A stretch of DNA of 64,000 bases from Adiantum capillus-veneris. Taxonomy: Eukaryota; Streptophyta; Polypodiopsida; Polypodiales; Pteridaceae. Under the pieces are notes generated by a model, which made no database searches, had not been told where the DNA came from, and saw only the letters and a list, made by a program, of their open reading frames with translations. Where the stretch lies: NCBI GenBank assembly GCA_014529385.2, contig CM043963.1, forward strand, positions 6,435,001 to 6,499,000, in the 5' to 3' direction. This document shows positions 25,296 through 37,940 of this stretch, one piece after another; position 1 is the stretch's first letter, and the number at the start of each line of letters is the position of its first letter. A program made the position numbers and the translations under genes.

Positions 25296-27160
25296 TGGCT
25301 GACAACAACACAAATGTGTTCAACATATTTGCTACCGAGGATAGATTGGATGGGGACAATTACCCTATGTGATGTTACATGATGAAACATGTTCTTGTGT
25401 CAAAGGGCGTTTGGAATATTGTGCAGGGCATTGATGTACGTCTTGGTTCTGAGGATGTCGGCAATGTTGAGGATGTGGCAGGTCTTGTTGCAAGGATTGC
25501 TGGTAGTAGAGTTGTTTTTCCTATGACAGAACAAGCTCGTTGGGATGTAAAGGATGTGCAGACTCATGTGTTGATTGCGTTGTTTGTAAAGTGCACCATT
25601 ACTCCTCACATTTGGTCATCGAAATCTGCAAAGCAGGCTTGGGAGATTCTGGTTGGTCTTTATGCAAGCCGCAATGAGGCAAAAATTGCATTGCTGCGTA
25701 AAGAGATGGAGTCGAAGATTATGCATGAGGAAGATGATATGGACACTTTCCTTGTAGGTGTCAAGGATATCAATGAGCAACTTATTTCTGTAGGTGAATA
25801 TTTCAGACAGCTCCCTTGTGCAGACTGTTCTTGATGCCTTGCCAGATTCTTACCAGACTTTTGCTAGTACTTGGAGACTCATGACCCATTGCAAGGAAAT
25901 CCTGAAGTTTTCAAGCTTGATGCATTGTGTACTTTGCTATTGAAAGAGTCTCTTTCCAGAAAAAACAAGACTAGACAGCGTGCAGTTGAACAGACTTTTA
26001 TTGCTTCTCAAAGAAAGGGTGGTAAGAGCAATGCGGCCACTTCTTATGGTTCTTCTATGAGTGGAAAATCACCTGTTCCTAATGCTTCTTTTGGTAACAA
26101 TTCATCTGGAAATTCTGGTGATAAGGGAAAAAATAAGATGCATTTCCATTATTGTAAAGCTAATGATCACTCAATCAAGTAGTGTCCTAAGTTGAAGGCC
26201 AAAGAGGCTAAGAAGAAAGAGGGTGGTTCCACTACAAATGCAGCCATTGTTGAGTCTTCTGTGAAAGGAGACTGTGATGCTGATATTGATGAAAAATGGG
26301 CTTTTAGTGTAGAGTGCACTTATAATCCTATTGTCCATGATGCATGCATGTCAGTTCTTGCCACCATGATGCATGCATGTCAGTTGTTGCTACAGATTCA
26401 CATGTGTGGTATTTCGGTAGTGGTGCTACAAAGCACATTACCTCACATCGTGAATTGTTCACCTCTCTCGAGCTTGTCCCTCATGGGATTTCACTCACTT
26501 GTGCCAACAATGCCTCTTATCTGGTTCAAGGAGTTGGAAAGATTGTGCTTACTGCTACAAATGGAAGTTCTTTCACACTTGTTGATGCACTTTATGTACC
26601 TAGGATCAAGAAGAATTTTTTGTCTGTATCTGCACTTGCTAGACTTGGACTTGTAGTCAAATTGGTGGATGAAAGATGTACAGTTCATGATCTCAGTTTT
26701 GGTGAGAAAATTGTTGCATTTGGGCTTTTGTGCCGTGGGCTGTATAAGCTTACTTTGTATGACAAGTGTGGACAAAATTTTGCAAATGCAGTTGCAGATT
26801 CAAGGGCTATTTCAGATGCAAAACTCTGGCATGGATGTTTTGGTCATCTGAATTTTGCTAATTTGCTGCGTTTGCAGAAATCTGATATAGTTGCTTCTTT
26901 GCCGCCTCTTGAAGCAACTGTAAAACATGTTTGTAAAGGTTGTATTTTAGGTAAGATGAAGTGTTCAAAGTTTCCAAAGGATGGTTCATTTATGGCCACA
27001 TGCAGCTTGGAGCTTGTTCATAGTGATGTTTGTGGGCCCATCCAAACTCTGTGCTTGGGCAATTACCTTTACTTTGTGACTTTCATTGATGATTACTCCA
27101 GGCATGCATGGGTATTTCTACTTAAAGCGAAGTTCAAAGTTTTTATGCGCAAAAAAGGCT
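25296..27160 (+). pseudogene. Copia gag-protease-integrase relic, truncated
   Basis: Gag MADNNTNVFNIFATEDRLDG is broken by a stop near 25370, then continues MKHVLVSKGVWNIVQG and SAKQAWEILVGLYASRNEAK. The knuckle is decayed (HFHYCKANDHSIK, then a stop). Protease reads VWYFGSGATKHITSH, DSGA changed to GSGA. The pre-integrase HHCC region is visible (LWHGCFGHLNFANLL, CKGCILGK), then integrase core LVHSDVCGPI and FIDDYSRHAWVFLLK with both Asp present. The frame ends near 27160 where the LTR-like repeat at 27166 begins. A 40-bp local duplication (GATGCATGCATGTCAGTT) lies at 26338-26395. Not functional. Confidence 0.85.
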
Positions 27161-27165
27161 TTGTA

Positions 27166-28505
27166 TTATGGTTTCTCCCATCAAGAGAGACATTTTACAA
27201 TACAGTTCTTTGTGTTCCTTATATACTATTTAGTGCAATGAAGATGGAAACTTCATGCACTTAGCAAAACACTTATCAAACACAACATTAATTCCCTCAT
27301 GGTCTCAGACCCAAGACCTCACACACCTTCGAAGATGGTGAGAGCTAGCGGGGTATGAGAGTAGATTGAGACGAAGAAGGAGTATTCTTACAAGAAAGAT
27401 GTACACCTCCTCACATAATCACTCATATTATCAAAGCGTAGCTTAGTAATTAGCATGGTAAAGGATATGAGCATGCATTGAAGCTTGGATCTTGGTTGGA
27501 TTTTCATCACAAATCCAAGAGTTGTTGGTGTAGGCCTCCCTTCTCACAAGCTTGGAGTAGGTGATAAGCTTTCCATTAAAGCTTGAGAAGAGAGAGAGAG
27601 TATTCTTACTCCACACATGAGTTAGTGTGAGTGTGTAGGTGATAATGCCTTTGAAAAATCAGCCCCCTCTCTCTCTTGGTCAACCCCTCTTTCTATTTGC
27701 TCTTGCTAGCATCCTATTGGACCTCCCCAAGCTTAGCCAATGGTAATTAAGCAGCATAAGTGACAGCCTTATGACATGTGTCCCCCTTTCCCCTTGTTTG
27801 AGAGCTTTAGGTAATTAATAAATGCAACTAAACTCTCATTGGAGCCCTTTGCCTCCTGGCGAATAGGAATCAGGTAAGTCATTGGGTTGCTGAATGCTCA
27901 TTGGACCCTTGGGAGACTGTCCAATAGTCTTCTAGAGAGCTTAATTCCCATTGGTTATTTTACTAAGTGTTTTTAAATTAATTAAACTAGATTTACTCTA
28001 GCCTAATTCTCATTGGTCCACCTCCAAGGCCATCCAATAGGATTTGAGTACACCTTGTGGGCATCTAGGCTATGGAGCTGACATGTGTCCCTCATTCCCT
28101 TTGTGTAAAGGGAGCTTGTGTGTGTGTGTGGTTTTCTCTCTCATCCCCTACTTGCAAGGCTTGCCCCCTCCTATGTAGGGATGCATGAAGACTTTGGGAC
28201 ACACACAAAGCATCCAATTTCCCTAATGTTTGACCTTTGGACACAAACTTTGATTGGAACCTTAGCATTTTGGAAGTCTTAATGGTCTAAACCTTAGGGC
28301 CTTTTAATCCCATTGTTGCACATAGCTCTTTTGCAGATGTCCCCCCCTTTGGATCCCTATTTTCCCTCCTTTGGATCCCTACTGTGGCCGGTCTACTAAC
28401 TTAACCAATATTCTAGCTTTTTCTCCCCTGGCACTTCCCCATATTAAATGATCAGTTTAACATGAGAAAATCATTTAGGAGAATTAGATATTTATTATTA
28501 TGACA
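27166..28505 (-). repeat. Partial gypsy LTR, same family as 8076-10325
   Basis: Diverged copy of 8938-10325 in the same orientation. Its TG end on - (TGTCATAAT) is at 28505. It starts exactly where the copia integrase is cut. On - it follows a chromovirus pol end (28861), which fits a 3' LTR. The 862 bp nearest the primer site in the first copy are missing here. Confidence 0.65.
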
Positions 28506-28860
28506 TTACCTCTCTCTTGAAATCATAGTTGTCCTTGACTATGGTGTAGAGAAGATAAAGCATATTCATGAGTCCTTTTTCTTAGCGGGTAGAGGATCCC
28601 TATGTTACCCTACGCCATTGTTCCAGAATGGATGCTAGTCCATTTGGTGCTTGATTGCCTGAGGTTGCTGCAAAGAATGTCTGCACATTAGTCCTATCAA
28701 TCTTCCATAGTAGAGTGACACACTCTACTTGGTGTTCGGGAGACGTCGTCTCCGGAAACTTGATCTAAACATGCATACTACTTCATTTTTGTGCACAATA
28801 AAGAAAAAGAGAGTGTTATAAGACAGAAACTTTGTTCATTTTTAACATTTGTACATTTGC
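28506..28860. other. 3' untranslated part of gypsy element
   Basis: No ORF of interest; lies between the chromodomain stop and the LTR on -. Confidence 0.45.
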
Positions 28861-30520
28861 TTACTCTTGGGAAACATTGTAAGCATTGACAAGGTTTAAG
28901 TTATCCTTTAATTGTATGCCTTGCATCCATCTAGCATCTTCAAAAGGATAATTGTTAAACTTAATAAGATATCGTCGGATAGTCTTATCGCCTCTTAGTA
29001 CCTTGTCTTCATGTCGGAGAATGGACTCGGGCTGTAGCACCTCTTCTTGGTCCTCAATATCTGGTGGGTCTTCAATAGTTGGTTCTTGAGGTGGCTCTCC
29101 TTTGTAAGGCTTTAGTAGGCTCACATGGAAATCATTGTGAATAAGCCAATTCTTGGGCAAATTGAGTTGATAGGCCATATTGTTGATTGGCCTAAGAATG
29201 TGGAAGGGACCATAGTACCTTTTTGCTAACTTAGCATAGTACTTTTGGTGTCCCATAGGATTCTTGCCCGTCGTGTGCCTTAATCGAGTCCTGAGAAATT
29301 TGATTAAGACCCAATCATTGTTTTTAAAGGCTTGGGTTATTCTGTGCTTGTCAGCAGCAGCCTTTTGCCTTTGCTTTGAGATAGATACCATCCTTAATCT
29401 TTTGAAAAGATTCTTGTAGGTCTCTGCTATACTCATCTGCAACGAAGATCTTCCCATGTACCTTAAATAGCAAGGGACTTTTTGATCTTCCCTCAATTAC
29501 CTCAAAAGGTTCTTTTCCCGTGGAAGTATGTACAGTGTTATTGTAAGCATACTCCGCTAAGGGTAAGTACTTCTCCCATTGGGATCTTTGATCTACTTCC
29601 GTGACATAGGATTTTAGTAGATCAAGAATTGTTAGGTTAGCTATTTCACTTTGGCCATCCGTTTGTGGATGATAGGCCGAAGAGAAGTTTAGCCTTGTCC
29701 CTAAATTCTCAAAGAGACCCTTCCATAAATTACTGGCCATTCTAGGATCTCTATTATTAGCAATCCATGGTACTTGAAAATTTGTGAAATGAAGAGGGTT
29801 GCCATTTGATGGGCTTTGATAGTCTTTTTGATAGGTATAAAATGAGCTTGTTTATTGAACCTGTCTACTATCATCCATATTCCCATGGATAGACTTAGGC
29901 AGTCCAAAGATAAAATCCATGGATATTCTCTCCCATGGTGAATTAGGGATTGTCAAAGGTTTTGTCTTTTGGCATACCACACATCTAGAAAAATACTCTT
30001 ATATGTTTGTTGTCATGGTAGGCCAATAGAAATACGTTTCAATTCCCTTAAGGGTACACTAAATCCCTCTATGCCCTGCATAAGGAGGAGCATGAGATTC
30101 ATACATTACTTTCTCACGGAGTGAGTTAGTAACGCATAGTCTATTTCCATAGAGAAGATAACCATATTGTAAAGTAAATGGTTTCTCTTTCTTCCCCAAT
30201 GCAAGGGCTGAAATCACATCTCTAAAATCAGGATCAATAGCATACTCATCTATCATAGAAGATAGATCATTGTGAGTTGCTATGGAGATTGCATTCACTC
30301 TCGGCCATCTTGAGAGTGCATCGGCTACTTGATTATGCTTGCTAGCAATGTGAGCAATATGAAAATGAAATTGCAAAAGAAAATTTGCCCACCTCATTTG
30401 TTTGTCGGAGAGCTTGGTCTGTGTCATGAAGTACTTAAGACTTTGGTGATCCGTTCGCGCTGAATGAAAGGAGTCCCCAATAAATAGTGCTTCCATGAGT
30501 CTAAGGTATGTAGAACTGTG
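28861..30520 (-). pseudogene. Chromovirus pol 3' end: RNase H, integrase, chromodomain
   Basis: On -: RNase H (SARTDHQSLKYFMTQTKLS, then ADALSRWPR), start of the integrase zinc domain (HAPPYAGHRG), core ([30 protein letters not shown]), and the C-terminal region ([32 protein letters not shown]). The last about 50 residues ([29 protein letters not shown]) look like an integrase chromodomain, known to steer chromoviruses to marked chromatin. Several frameshifts and stops break it between 29700 and 30060. Together with the LTR at 27166 this is the 3' half of an element. Confidence 0.85.
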
Positions 30521-30559
30521 AGGAGTTACTTTTCATATATGCCTAGAGCTTGCTCAACA

Positions 30560-31000
30560 GGGTCGAGCCTTCGACTTTCATAGCCTATGGTGTGCCTTCT
30601 TGGAGAGAAAAAGCTCCAAGTCAATCACCGCAAGCGTCACATTGGACCTCAAATGGCTTTGAGAGATCCGGTAATGTAACAATTCCTTCCAAAAAAGACT
30701 GGTCATACATGGATCCCTGTCATCACTGACAATTAATTGAGGCATTGCGTGATACTTAAAGATATTGCTCATGAATATCTTGACCATGTGTTCTGGCTTT
30801 ATCTTCTTCCTAACAGGAATGACATGGGTTGCTTATTAAATCTATAAATGATAGTCCAAATCCCATCATTGCCTATTAGCAATCTTGGAAGATCAAAGAT
30901 AAAGTCCATTGCTATGAGTTCCCATGGCCTATCAAGGATCGGAAATGTGAGCTGGAGACGAGTTACATCTGAGTGGAGTGGATTTTATGCAACGTGCCGA
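30560..31000 (-). pseudogene. Second gypsy integrase fragment
   Basis: On -, DLPRLLIGNDGIWTII, VIPVRKKIKPEHMVKIF and FKYHAMPQLIVSDDRDPCM correspond to the integrase core from the first Asp to the second. It duplicates the domain at 29700-29907 from a different element. An Ala/Ser-rich junction with unrelated sequence follows at about 31010. Confidence 0.65.
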
Positions 31001-31499
31001 CTACGGAAATTACCTGCAGCAGCTGCTGCTAGCTAAAAGTCTAGGAGTAGTCAAACGCGTCGCCATCACCACGTATGTGCTGAGCGATGAAGAAAAGTGG
31101 AGCCTATGAAAGGCGATGACCTGCTGTGGATGTGCCGACTCATCTCAACACCGGCACGGTAAGAGTATAAGTAAGAGCTCCACCTTCTATGCATCATGGA
31201 GAACGGACCAATATCCTTACCGTTTAGATTCCTGCAACACATGCATGTAAATATTTATGTAGATAGGAAAATCTTCTACCAACAAAAAAATTTTGTATCT
31301 GTTTGGTGCTGCAGTGCTAGTAGAAATCCTTAGCTCCCCAAACCCTATTATTCTTCCCATATTGAATTACCGCCACTCTTTCAATGTCTCCATTTTTATC
31401 ATGTTTTAAGTCTATCCACCCAACCCTAAAATGGGCCGCTATGAGCCGCCAATGTCATTAAGGTTATAAAAAATTTAAAAAAAGAATAAAAAAAGTTTG
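31001..31499. other. Unassigned stretch upstream of Tat-like gypsy
   Basis: AT-rich, no ORF; might contain remains of a 5' LTR, but no match to the 3' side (37120-37700) was found by eye. Confidence 0.4.
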
Positions 31500-34243
31500 T
31501 AATTTTCTGAGTTACTACCATGGCAAGTGTCTCTTTTCCCACATTCAATTGGAAAGAACGGAGAAGACATCACCACCACCAATTTTCTGGATGACTTCGA
31601 CATTGCTTGTGTGGTTTCAACAAGGATGACGATGCCTCACGGCTACGAATTTTTCCTCTACTAATGAAAGTAGAGGCCAAGTCTTGGTACAATGCTTTTC
31701 CCCAAGATACCAGAAACGCATGGATGTACCACGTGTTGCCTTTGTGAAGAGGTTTTGTGGAGGCACAACCTCAGAAAAGTTATGGCAGCTAACTGACGAG
31801 GTTAAAGCAACGAGGTCTACTAGAGTATGCCACTTACGAATCCAAGTTTTTGGATTTGTGGGAGTGATGGGTTGCCTCACTAGAGGAAGGATAAGGAGCT
31901 CCTAATTTCCTGAAGAAGAGCCGTTTCATTGCTGGCCTATGGTCGTCGGTTAAAGAGAAGGTGAAGGGGAGCTTCCGTGCAATGTATGCGTTGGCAGTGG
32001 AAGTAGCCCTCCTTAAAGACAAGAAGTTGTGCATGCAAGCAAGATTCAATGAGTCAGAGGAATTGAGCTCAGTCCCACTAACCACAGTGTCTGCAACAGC
32101 CATTCATAGAACTCAACCACATGAGGCATTAGAAGAGCAGCAAGACCTGTTGAGTCACATCACTACTCAGCTTGAAATTTTATCCGTGCATTTGGTGCAA
32201 CAAGGGCATGCACCTGTCAGAAATCTAGAGCAAGGGAGAGGACAACGAAGACAAAACCAAGAGTACCACTACTATAATTGTGGGGAAGACGGTCATGTCA
32301 TGTATTAGTGCCCACATCCAAGAAGGCAGAACTTCAATAGAGGAGGAAGATAGAATCAAATCTCTCCACCAAGGGCTAGAACACCACCACCCAGGCAACC
32401 AGGGCCGATTCCACTGGTCCAAATCCTTCAACCACATATACAACAACCACCACCACAACCTCTCATTACACCGCTACCTCCACCACCTGCTGTGTAAACC
32501 AAGCGGTGAGTGTTATTAGCCCTTGGAAGCTAAAGGGAAAGAAAAAGTAGAAGAACCAGTCCGAGAGAAGAACAAAGGAAAAGGAAAGGTAGAAGAAGTG
32601 GATGCCATGGGAGTGAAGCATGCCAGGCATGAAGAAGCCTCTCAAAGGGAAGAGAAAATGAAAGGAAAAGGCGAGTCTAGCAAGCAGGCATCTAAGCCTC
32701 GGTGGAAGATCGACATCGTGGATTTTTCACTGGGTGAGTATGCTAAACCATATGACTTAACTCAGGATGTGTTGATGCAAGGTCCAAAGATAACTTGGCC
32801 CCAATTACTCCATCTTGCACCAAAGATGAGGAGACAATGGACGAAGATGGTAAGTACAAGAAGATCAAAACCAAGGATAGCTAGGGCTATCTCTGGGAGG
32901 GACATTGACACATCCTACCAACCATGGATGCCCACATCAAGGGGCAATGTATCTCGAACATCTACATAGTGGGGGTGCACAGATATGCGTCATGAGTGAG
33001 AAGATGATGCACCATCTTGGCCTAGAGGTAATTAGGCCGGCACCCTGCCGAGCCAAAATGGCAAATAACGTAAGAGTGAAATGCGTAGGCATTGTGAATG
33101 CAGTTAAAGTAAAGGAATTCAACACAGAAGTGGAGGTAGTCATTTTTGTCATGCCACACAAAGGGGAGGGCTACCCTACCATTCTTGGAAGACCCTGGCT
33201 CATGGATATGGAAGCTAAGCAAGATTGAAGTACCAGAATGATTTAGATGAAGGAAACTAAAGGGAAGTCCATATTCTACAACATGAGGACTGGGAAGCAG
33301 CTCAACATGATCTTGGAGGCTTCAGAAGATGAGTCCACCAGTGACTATTCATCCACCTCCGGAGAAGAGACAAAAACAACTGAAGAAAGTGATAGTAGCA
33401 TCGAAGTGATGGGGGTCATTCTTAAAGACCCAATGAGATTGACACAATCTGAAGCACCGCCGGCAAACCAAGAGGGCCATCAGGTACGCAATCCTTGAAG
33501 GATACAAGTAAGTTACATCGGATGCTCTCCAGTGAGTTAACCAGTGAAGAGAGGAAAGAATATGTCTCCATGCTAGGTAACTTAACCACACTGTTCATTG
33601 ATGGTTATGATAAGATCACAGGAATCACAGTGGTACAACACCACATAAGACTCAAGGAAGGAAGTAAGTCCGTAGTGCAAAAACGCAAAAGGCTTGGGGT
33701 AATCCAACAAGAGGCACTGCTCAAAGAGGTGAGGAATTTTCTACAAGAACGTTTCATTTACCCCGTCCAAGACTCAGAGTGGGTCTCTCTAGTGGTACTC
33801 ACATCAAAGAAGAATGGAAAGTGGAGAGTCTGTGTAGACTATAAACCTCTCAATGCATCCACAAAGAGAGATCATTTTTCCCTCCCATTCCAAGATGAAA
33901 TTCTCAATAAAGTGGCGGGTCATGAGCGCTACACAGTATGTGATGGCTACTCAGGCTACTTTCAAATTAGTATTGCAAAAGAAGACAAAAAAAAGACAAC
34001 TTTCATAACACCCCGGGGATGCTTTGCTTACAGAGTGATGCCTTTTGGCCTCACCAATGCTCCGGCCACATTCCAGTGCTATGTGACTTTTGTCTTCTAG
34101 CCATACTTTGAAACGTCAATACAAGTCTTCATAGATGATTTGTGCATCTATAGTTCATGCTCCCTCCATTTGAACAAGGTCTATGATGGCATGACAAGGT
34201 TACAAACCTTGGTTGGCCAGCTCAATGTGGATAAATGTCACAT

Positions 34244-34371
34244 TGGTAAAAGCAATGTCACTCTCCTTGGCCATGTAATTTTAGCAAAAGGGATTGAGGC
34301 TAGATTCTGGTAAAAGCAATGTCACTCTCCTTGGCCATGTAATTTCAGCAAAAGGGATTGAGGCTAGATTC
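34244..34371 (+). repeat. 64-bp tandem duplication inside RT
   Basis: TGGTAAAAGCAATGTCACTC to TTGAGGCTAGATTC occurs twice back to back (34244-34307 and 34308-34371) with one difference. As 64 is not a multiple of 3, it shifts the frame. Confidence 0.92.
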
Positions 34372-34689
34372 AAGCTTTGGTATCTTTGTCATCACACACC
34401 ACAGCTAAGCAGTTGGTTTCTTTCCTTCAAAAAGTAAGATATTTAAGCAAGTTCATTCACTTGCTATCTCAGGTGGTCCTCCCTCTACAAAAAGTCACCC
34501 ATAGAGATGTCTTCTCATGGAGTGAAGAGAATGAGCAACAATTTACTGAAGTGAAACAAATCCTGGCCACACTTCCCACCATTTCAACCCCCAGATGGGA
34601 CGAGCCATTTTTATGTGAACCCCAGTGTAGTAAGTGATACACTTGGAGCCATACTAGTGCAAAAGGACCCCAAAACCTCTTTCATGCAT

Positions 34690-34977
34690 GGGTGAAAGCA
34701 TGTTAACCTGTTGCGCTTTTTGTGCTAGTTAGCAGTTTCAAGTTAGCACATCTTCAAAAAGTTGGGCGTCCGGTAAATTTTCTACAAATAATATCAAAAT
34801 TTGTTGGAGGTTGTACATTTGGATTCCTTGTTTCAAGTGCTTTCTATTGATATATCATATGTCATAGATCTTGGAGATGTAGCTCAAGTTATTGTACTAG
34901 TTAGCATATGTCAAAATTGTGCTAGTTAGCATTGTCCGGGACATGAAAAAGCATGACAGGTTAACATGCTTTCACCC
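34690..34977. mobile_element. 288-bp MITE with inverted termini
   Basis: Left end GGGTGAAAGCATGTTAACCT matches the inverse of the right end AGGTTAACATGCTTTCACCC over 20 of 20 bases. GCAT stands directly outside both ends (34686-34689 and 34978-34981). Removing the element plus one GCAT restores the RNase H frame, ATG CAT CCT ATC. No ORF inside; the word GTGCTAGTTAGCA recurs near both ends. Superfamily is unknown; a 4-bp duplication is provisional. Confidence 0.88.
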
Positions 34978-35339
34978 GCATCCTATCTACTTCTCTAGTC
35001 GTGTCATGACCCCATCAGAAAAGGGATTCACCGCATTAGAGCACATGGTGCTCGCATTAATGTTTGCCAATACAAAGTTCCGCTCTTATCTGTTGCCTAG
35101 ACCCTTTGTAATACTGACAATGGAGGAGGTATTTCCGTATGTAATGCAACACATGGATGCCTCATCTAGGATCTCTAAATGGCTGGTTAGATTACAAGAG
35201 TTTGACTAAACCATGCAGGTAGAAAACTCCACCAAGGCCAGTCTAGTAGGTATTCTTACTCATCGTCACTATGAGAGGAAGCTGAAGGTCAACACAGAAG
35301 GTAAAGAAGTGACACCAATGGTAGAAAGTCCTAAGCTAG

Positions 35340-35760
35340 AAAGAGCTCTCTCTCTTTTCTTTGATGGAGCATACAAGAGAACAATGGACCAGTCTACAGG
35401 CTGGCATCATCATTTTCAATGAGCAAAAGGAGAGGGTATTCTCCATTGGGCAGCTGTTACACTCCCACTCCAACAATGAAGCAGAGTATGCGGCTTTAAT
35501 CCTCGGATTAGATCAGTGTATTTTGCAGGGGATTCAATGCCTAAATGTGTTTGGCGATGCTCTGCTTTTGATAAAGTATATAAATGGCACTTGGGTTTGT
35601 AAAAATTAGGTTTTACATGGTCAACTACGCCAAGTTAAGGATCTTTTAAGAAAGTTTGAAGTAGTACAATTATTTCATGTCCCTAGGATAGAAAATCAGG
35701 AGGCAGATGCTCTAGACAAGGAAAGAATACAAGACATTCCCATAGGAGCAATTAAACTAA
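35340..35760 (+). pseudogene. Archaeal-like second RNase H of the gypsy element
   Basis: ALSLFFDGAYKRTM (first Asp), then in a shifted frame SHSNNEAEYAALILGLDQC (Glu), VFGDALLLIKYING (Asp), and after a stop HVPRIENQEADALDKER (Asp). The D-E-D-D set can all be seen, and this type is known in Tat-lineage retrotransposons. Confidence 0.75.
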
Positions 35761-35959
35761 AACTACCCATCTTTCAAGGTAGTGATGCTATGCCTGATAT
35801 TATTAGCTTCTTAGATACAGGAGAGTGTCTAGAAGGGTACACTAAGGGCCAGAAACAGTGGCCGGTAGGGAAGGTTACAAGATACCGCCTTGTAAACAAC
35901 CACTTGTATTGTAAAGGATCAGATTCTTAGGCGAGTACCAACCTCTAGTGAAATCACGG

Positions 35960-37010
35960 AGGTAATCTCAAGTTGCCATGATGGTGTTTGCGAAGGTCAT
36001 TTTGCTTTAGATATCACTAGTAGGGAGATTATACAGGCAGGATTCTCTTGGCCTAGTCTGAATAGGGATGTGGATCACTGGTGTAAAACATGCAAGGCCT
36101 GTCAGGTGTCCAGTGATCATACACTAACCTATAAGCCACAGGCTCCTATCATCTCATATGGTCCGTTTGAAAAGTGGGGAATAGATGCAATCGGTCCTCT
36201 ACCAAGGGCCCAATCAGGTAAACTATACATTCTAATTGGTGTAGACTACATGACCCGATGGGCGGAAGCAGCAGCCACCACACGCATTACAGCCCAAGAG
36301 GTAGCAAAGTTCATATTTGAGAACATTTGTTTCTGTTTTGGCACTCCTCTAGAGATAATATCTGATAGGGGACCAAGTTTTAGAGGTGGCCTGGTGGGAG
36401 AACTGATGAAAAAGTTAGGGATTACACGCCGACATTCCACACCATACTATCCACAGTGCAATGGCCTAGTGGAAAATATAAACAAAATGATCTGTAAAAT
36501 CATCACAAATCATGTGAATAACCACACAGGTGACTGGGATAAACATCTCATGGGCCGCTCTATGGGCCTACCGAACGACATTCCGAACATCATTAGGTTT
36601 CACCCCTTTCCATCTAGTCTATGGAAAGGAGGCCATTCTACCCATTGAGATACAGATAGCCAGCTTGCGAGTTGTGGCTAGCCAATTATAGCGCCCAATT
36701 GTCAATCTCCGCAACCACATCTTGGATATGGAAAGGCTCCAGCTAGATAGGGAGGATGCAATCACCCACTATGCAACGCAAGCAGAGCGACGCCGGCTCA
36801 CCTTCAATCAAGGGCTTAAGGAAAAGGGCCTGGAAAAAGGCATGGTAGTATTGAGATATGACAACAGATTTGACACTAGGAAGGACAAGAAATTTCAACC
36901 CAGATGGGAAGGTCCATTCATTGTCAAAAGGCGCTACGACAATGGTAGTTATAAATTGATGGAAGCAAATGGGAGAATTCACAAGACTAGAGTCAATGGA
37001 TAGAGGCTCA
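35960..37010 (+). pseudogene. Gypsy integrase
   Basis: Zinc domain (HDGVCEGHFA, CKTCKACQ), core GIDAIGPLPRA (Asp), ISDRGPSFRGG (Asp), NGLVENINKMI (Glu), so the DDE set is intact, then a C-terminal domain WEGPFIVKRRYDNGSYKL. A frame break near 36540-36650 separates core and C-terminus. Confidence 0.85.
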
Positions 37011-37120
37011 AGAGGTATTTTCTAAGGTTTGACCCAGAGTTCATGCTAGATATTCTAGAGGAGAGAGAACCATCCAACTCCACTACTAAAGAATCAGAAG
37101 TAGGGCTAGAAGCATGAATG

Positions 37121-37699
37121 CCTCTAGCCACATGGGAAGGCTAACAACGAGACTGGTTTTCAAAACTGTGACCGCAAGAACCAATCCCAATTAGAGGAGA
37201 GCACATTACGAAAAAAACGATAAAAAGTTGTTTTTTTTTAACATTCACCACCCCCTCTATGCTTAACCACCGGTGGGCCGCCACCAATAAATGGCCACAC
37301 CTCTCTCCATTATCACCAAAAGACACTGATATCTCTCTCTCCTGCTCGGCTCTTCCAATCCACCACCATCTCTCTTATCCCTGCTCCTGTGTCACCGAGC
37401 CTCGCGGGCGCATAAACCAAGTTGCCACTTTCATATTCCATTGGCGGGCCGCCATGCATGGACAAGAGTTCTCTCTCTTTCTTGCATTATTTATACACAC
37501 ACACTTTCACATTGTTTTTAATCCTCTCTCTCTCTTACCTATTGCTCGTCCATGCTCCACCAGTGGCGGGGGGCCGCCATACCTCTCCCCTCATTCTCCC
37601 ACCTCGTCCACACTCCCTCGACCTCACTCTCCCCTCCTTCTCTCCCACTCTATTTTCCTCCCACCTGCAGGCCACCGCACACCCAAGCTCCTCTGTCTT
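37121..37699. other. Non-coding, pyrimidine-rich stretch left of the transposon
   Basis: The reading frames 37259-37933 are Ser/Leu/Pro-rich by composition only. It repeats GGGCCGCCA in three places (37276, 37447, 37570). No gene supported. Confidence 0.55.
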
Positions 37700-37700
37700 T

Positions 37701-37753
37701 ATCTCTCTCTCTTCTTTCTTTCTTTCTTTCTCTCTCTCTCTCTCTTTTTCTCA

Positions 37754-37790
<37 letters not shown>

Positions 37791-37812
37791 ACTATCTCTC
37801 CCTCCCTCGATT

Positions 37813-37871
<59 letters not shown>
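37701..37871. repeat. (CT)n-rich microsatellite tract
   Basis: Interrupted (TC)n, about 170 bp, ending 19 bp before the left inverted repeat of the transposon. Confidence 0.95.
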
Positions 37872-37873
<2 letters not shown>

Positions 37874-37890
37874 TGGAGACGGCCCATGTG

Positions 37891-37940
37891 CATTAGGAAA
37901 AATATGAACCCTCTAAGGGCCCTTTGGGATTAAGGTTAAT
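37891..37940 (+). repeat. Left terminal inverted repeat
   Basis: 20-base outer block plus a 15-base inner block, each with one mismatch to the right end. The termini do not begin with CAC as RAG signal sequences and Transib ends do. Confidence 0.78.

Larger units (their letters stand above)
33495..35209 (+). pseudogene. Gypsy RT and first RNase H (interrupted)
   Basis: RT blocks: [42 protein letters not shown], and after a stop VFIDDLCIYSS, with the catalytic DD intact. A frame break at the tandem duplication (34244-34371) is followed by FLQKVRYLSKFIHLLSQ and the first RNase H. That domain is split by the MITE between KTSFMH and PIYFSSRVMTPSEKGF. RT fingers and palm are well preserved, yet the stops rule out activity. 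Confidence 0.82.
31500..37120 (+). mobile_element. Tat-like Ty3/gypsy relic (gag to integrase) with nested MITE
   Basis: Order on +: gag pieces (31550-32300) with a knuckle YYNCGEDGHVMY, a Lys/Glu-rich linker, protease remnant (HSGGAQICVMSEKMM, ILGRPWLMDME at 33170-33210), RT (33690-34370), RNase H, a second RNase H of the archaeal-like type, integrase (35960-36650) and integrase C-terminus. An archaeal-like second RNase H is known from the Tat lineage. Stops, a 64-bp tandem duplication and a 288-bp MITE break the reading frame. LTRs could not be placed. Confidence 0.75.

Noticed and set aside
37891-37910. RAG-type signal sequence or Transib CACWATG terminus at the TIR
   Set aside because: The ends read CATTAGG on both sides with no CAC start and no heptamer/nonamer spacing.
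37259-37933. Ser/Leu-rich frames of 114-224 aa on +
   Set aside because: Caused by CT repeats; three frames are open at once, as expected from composition.
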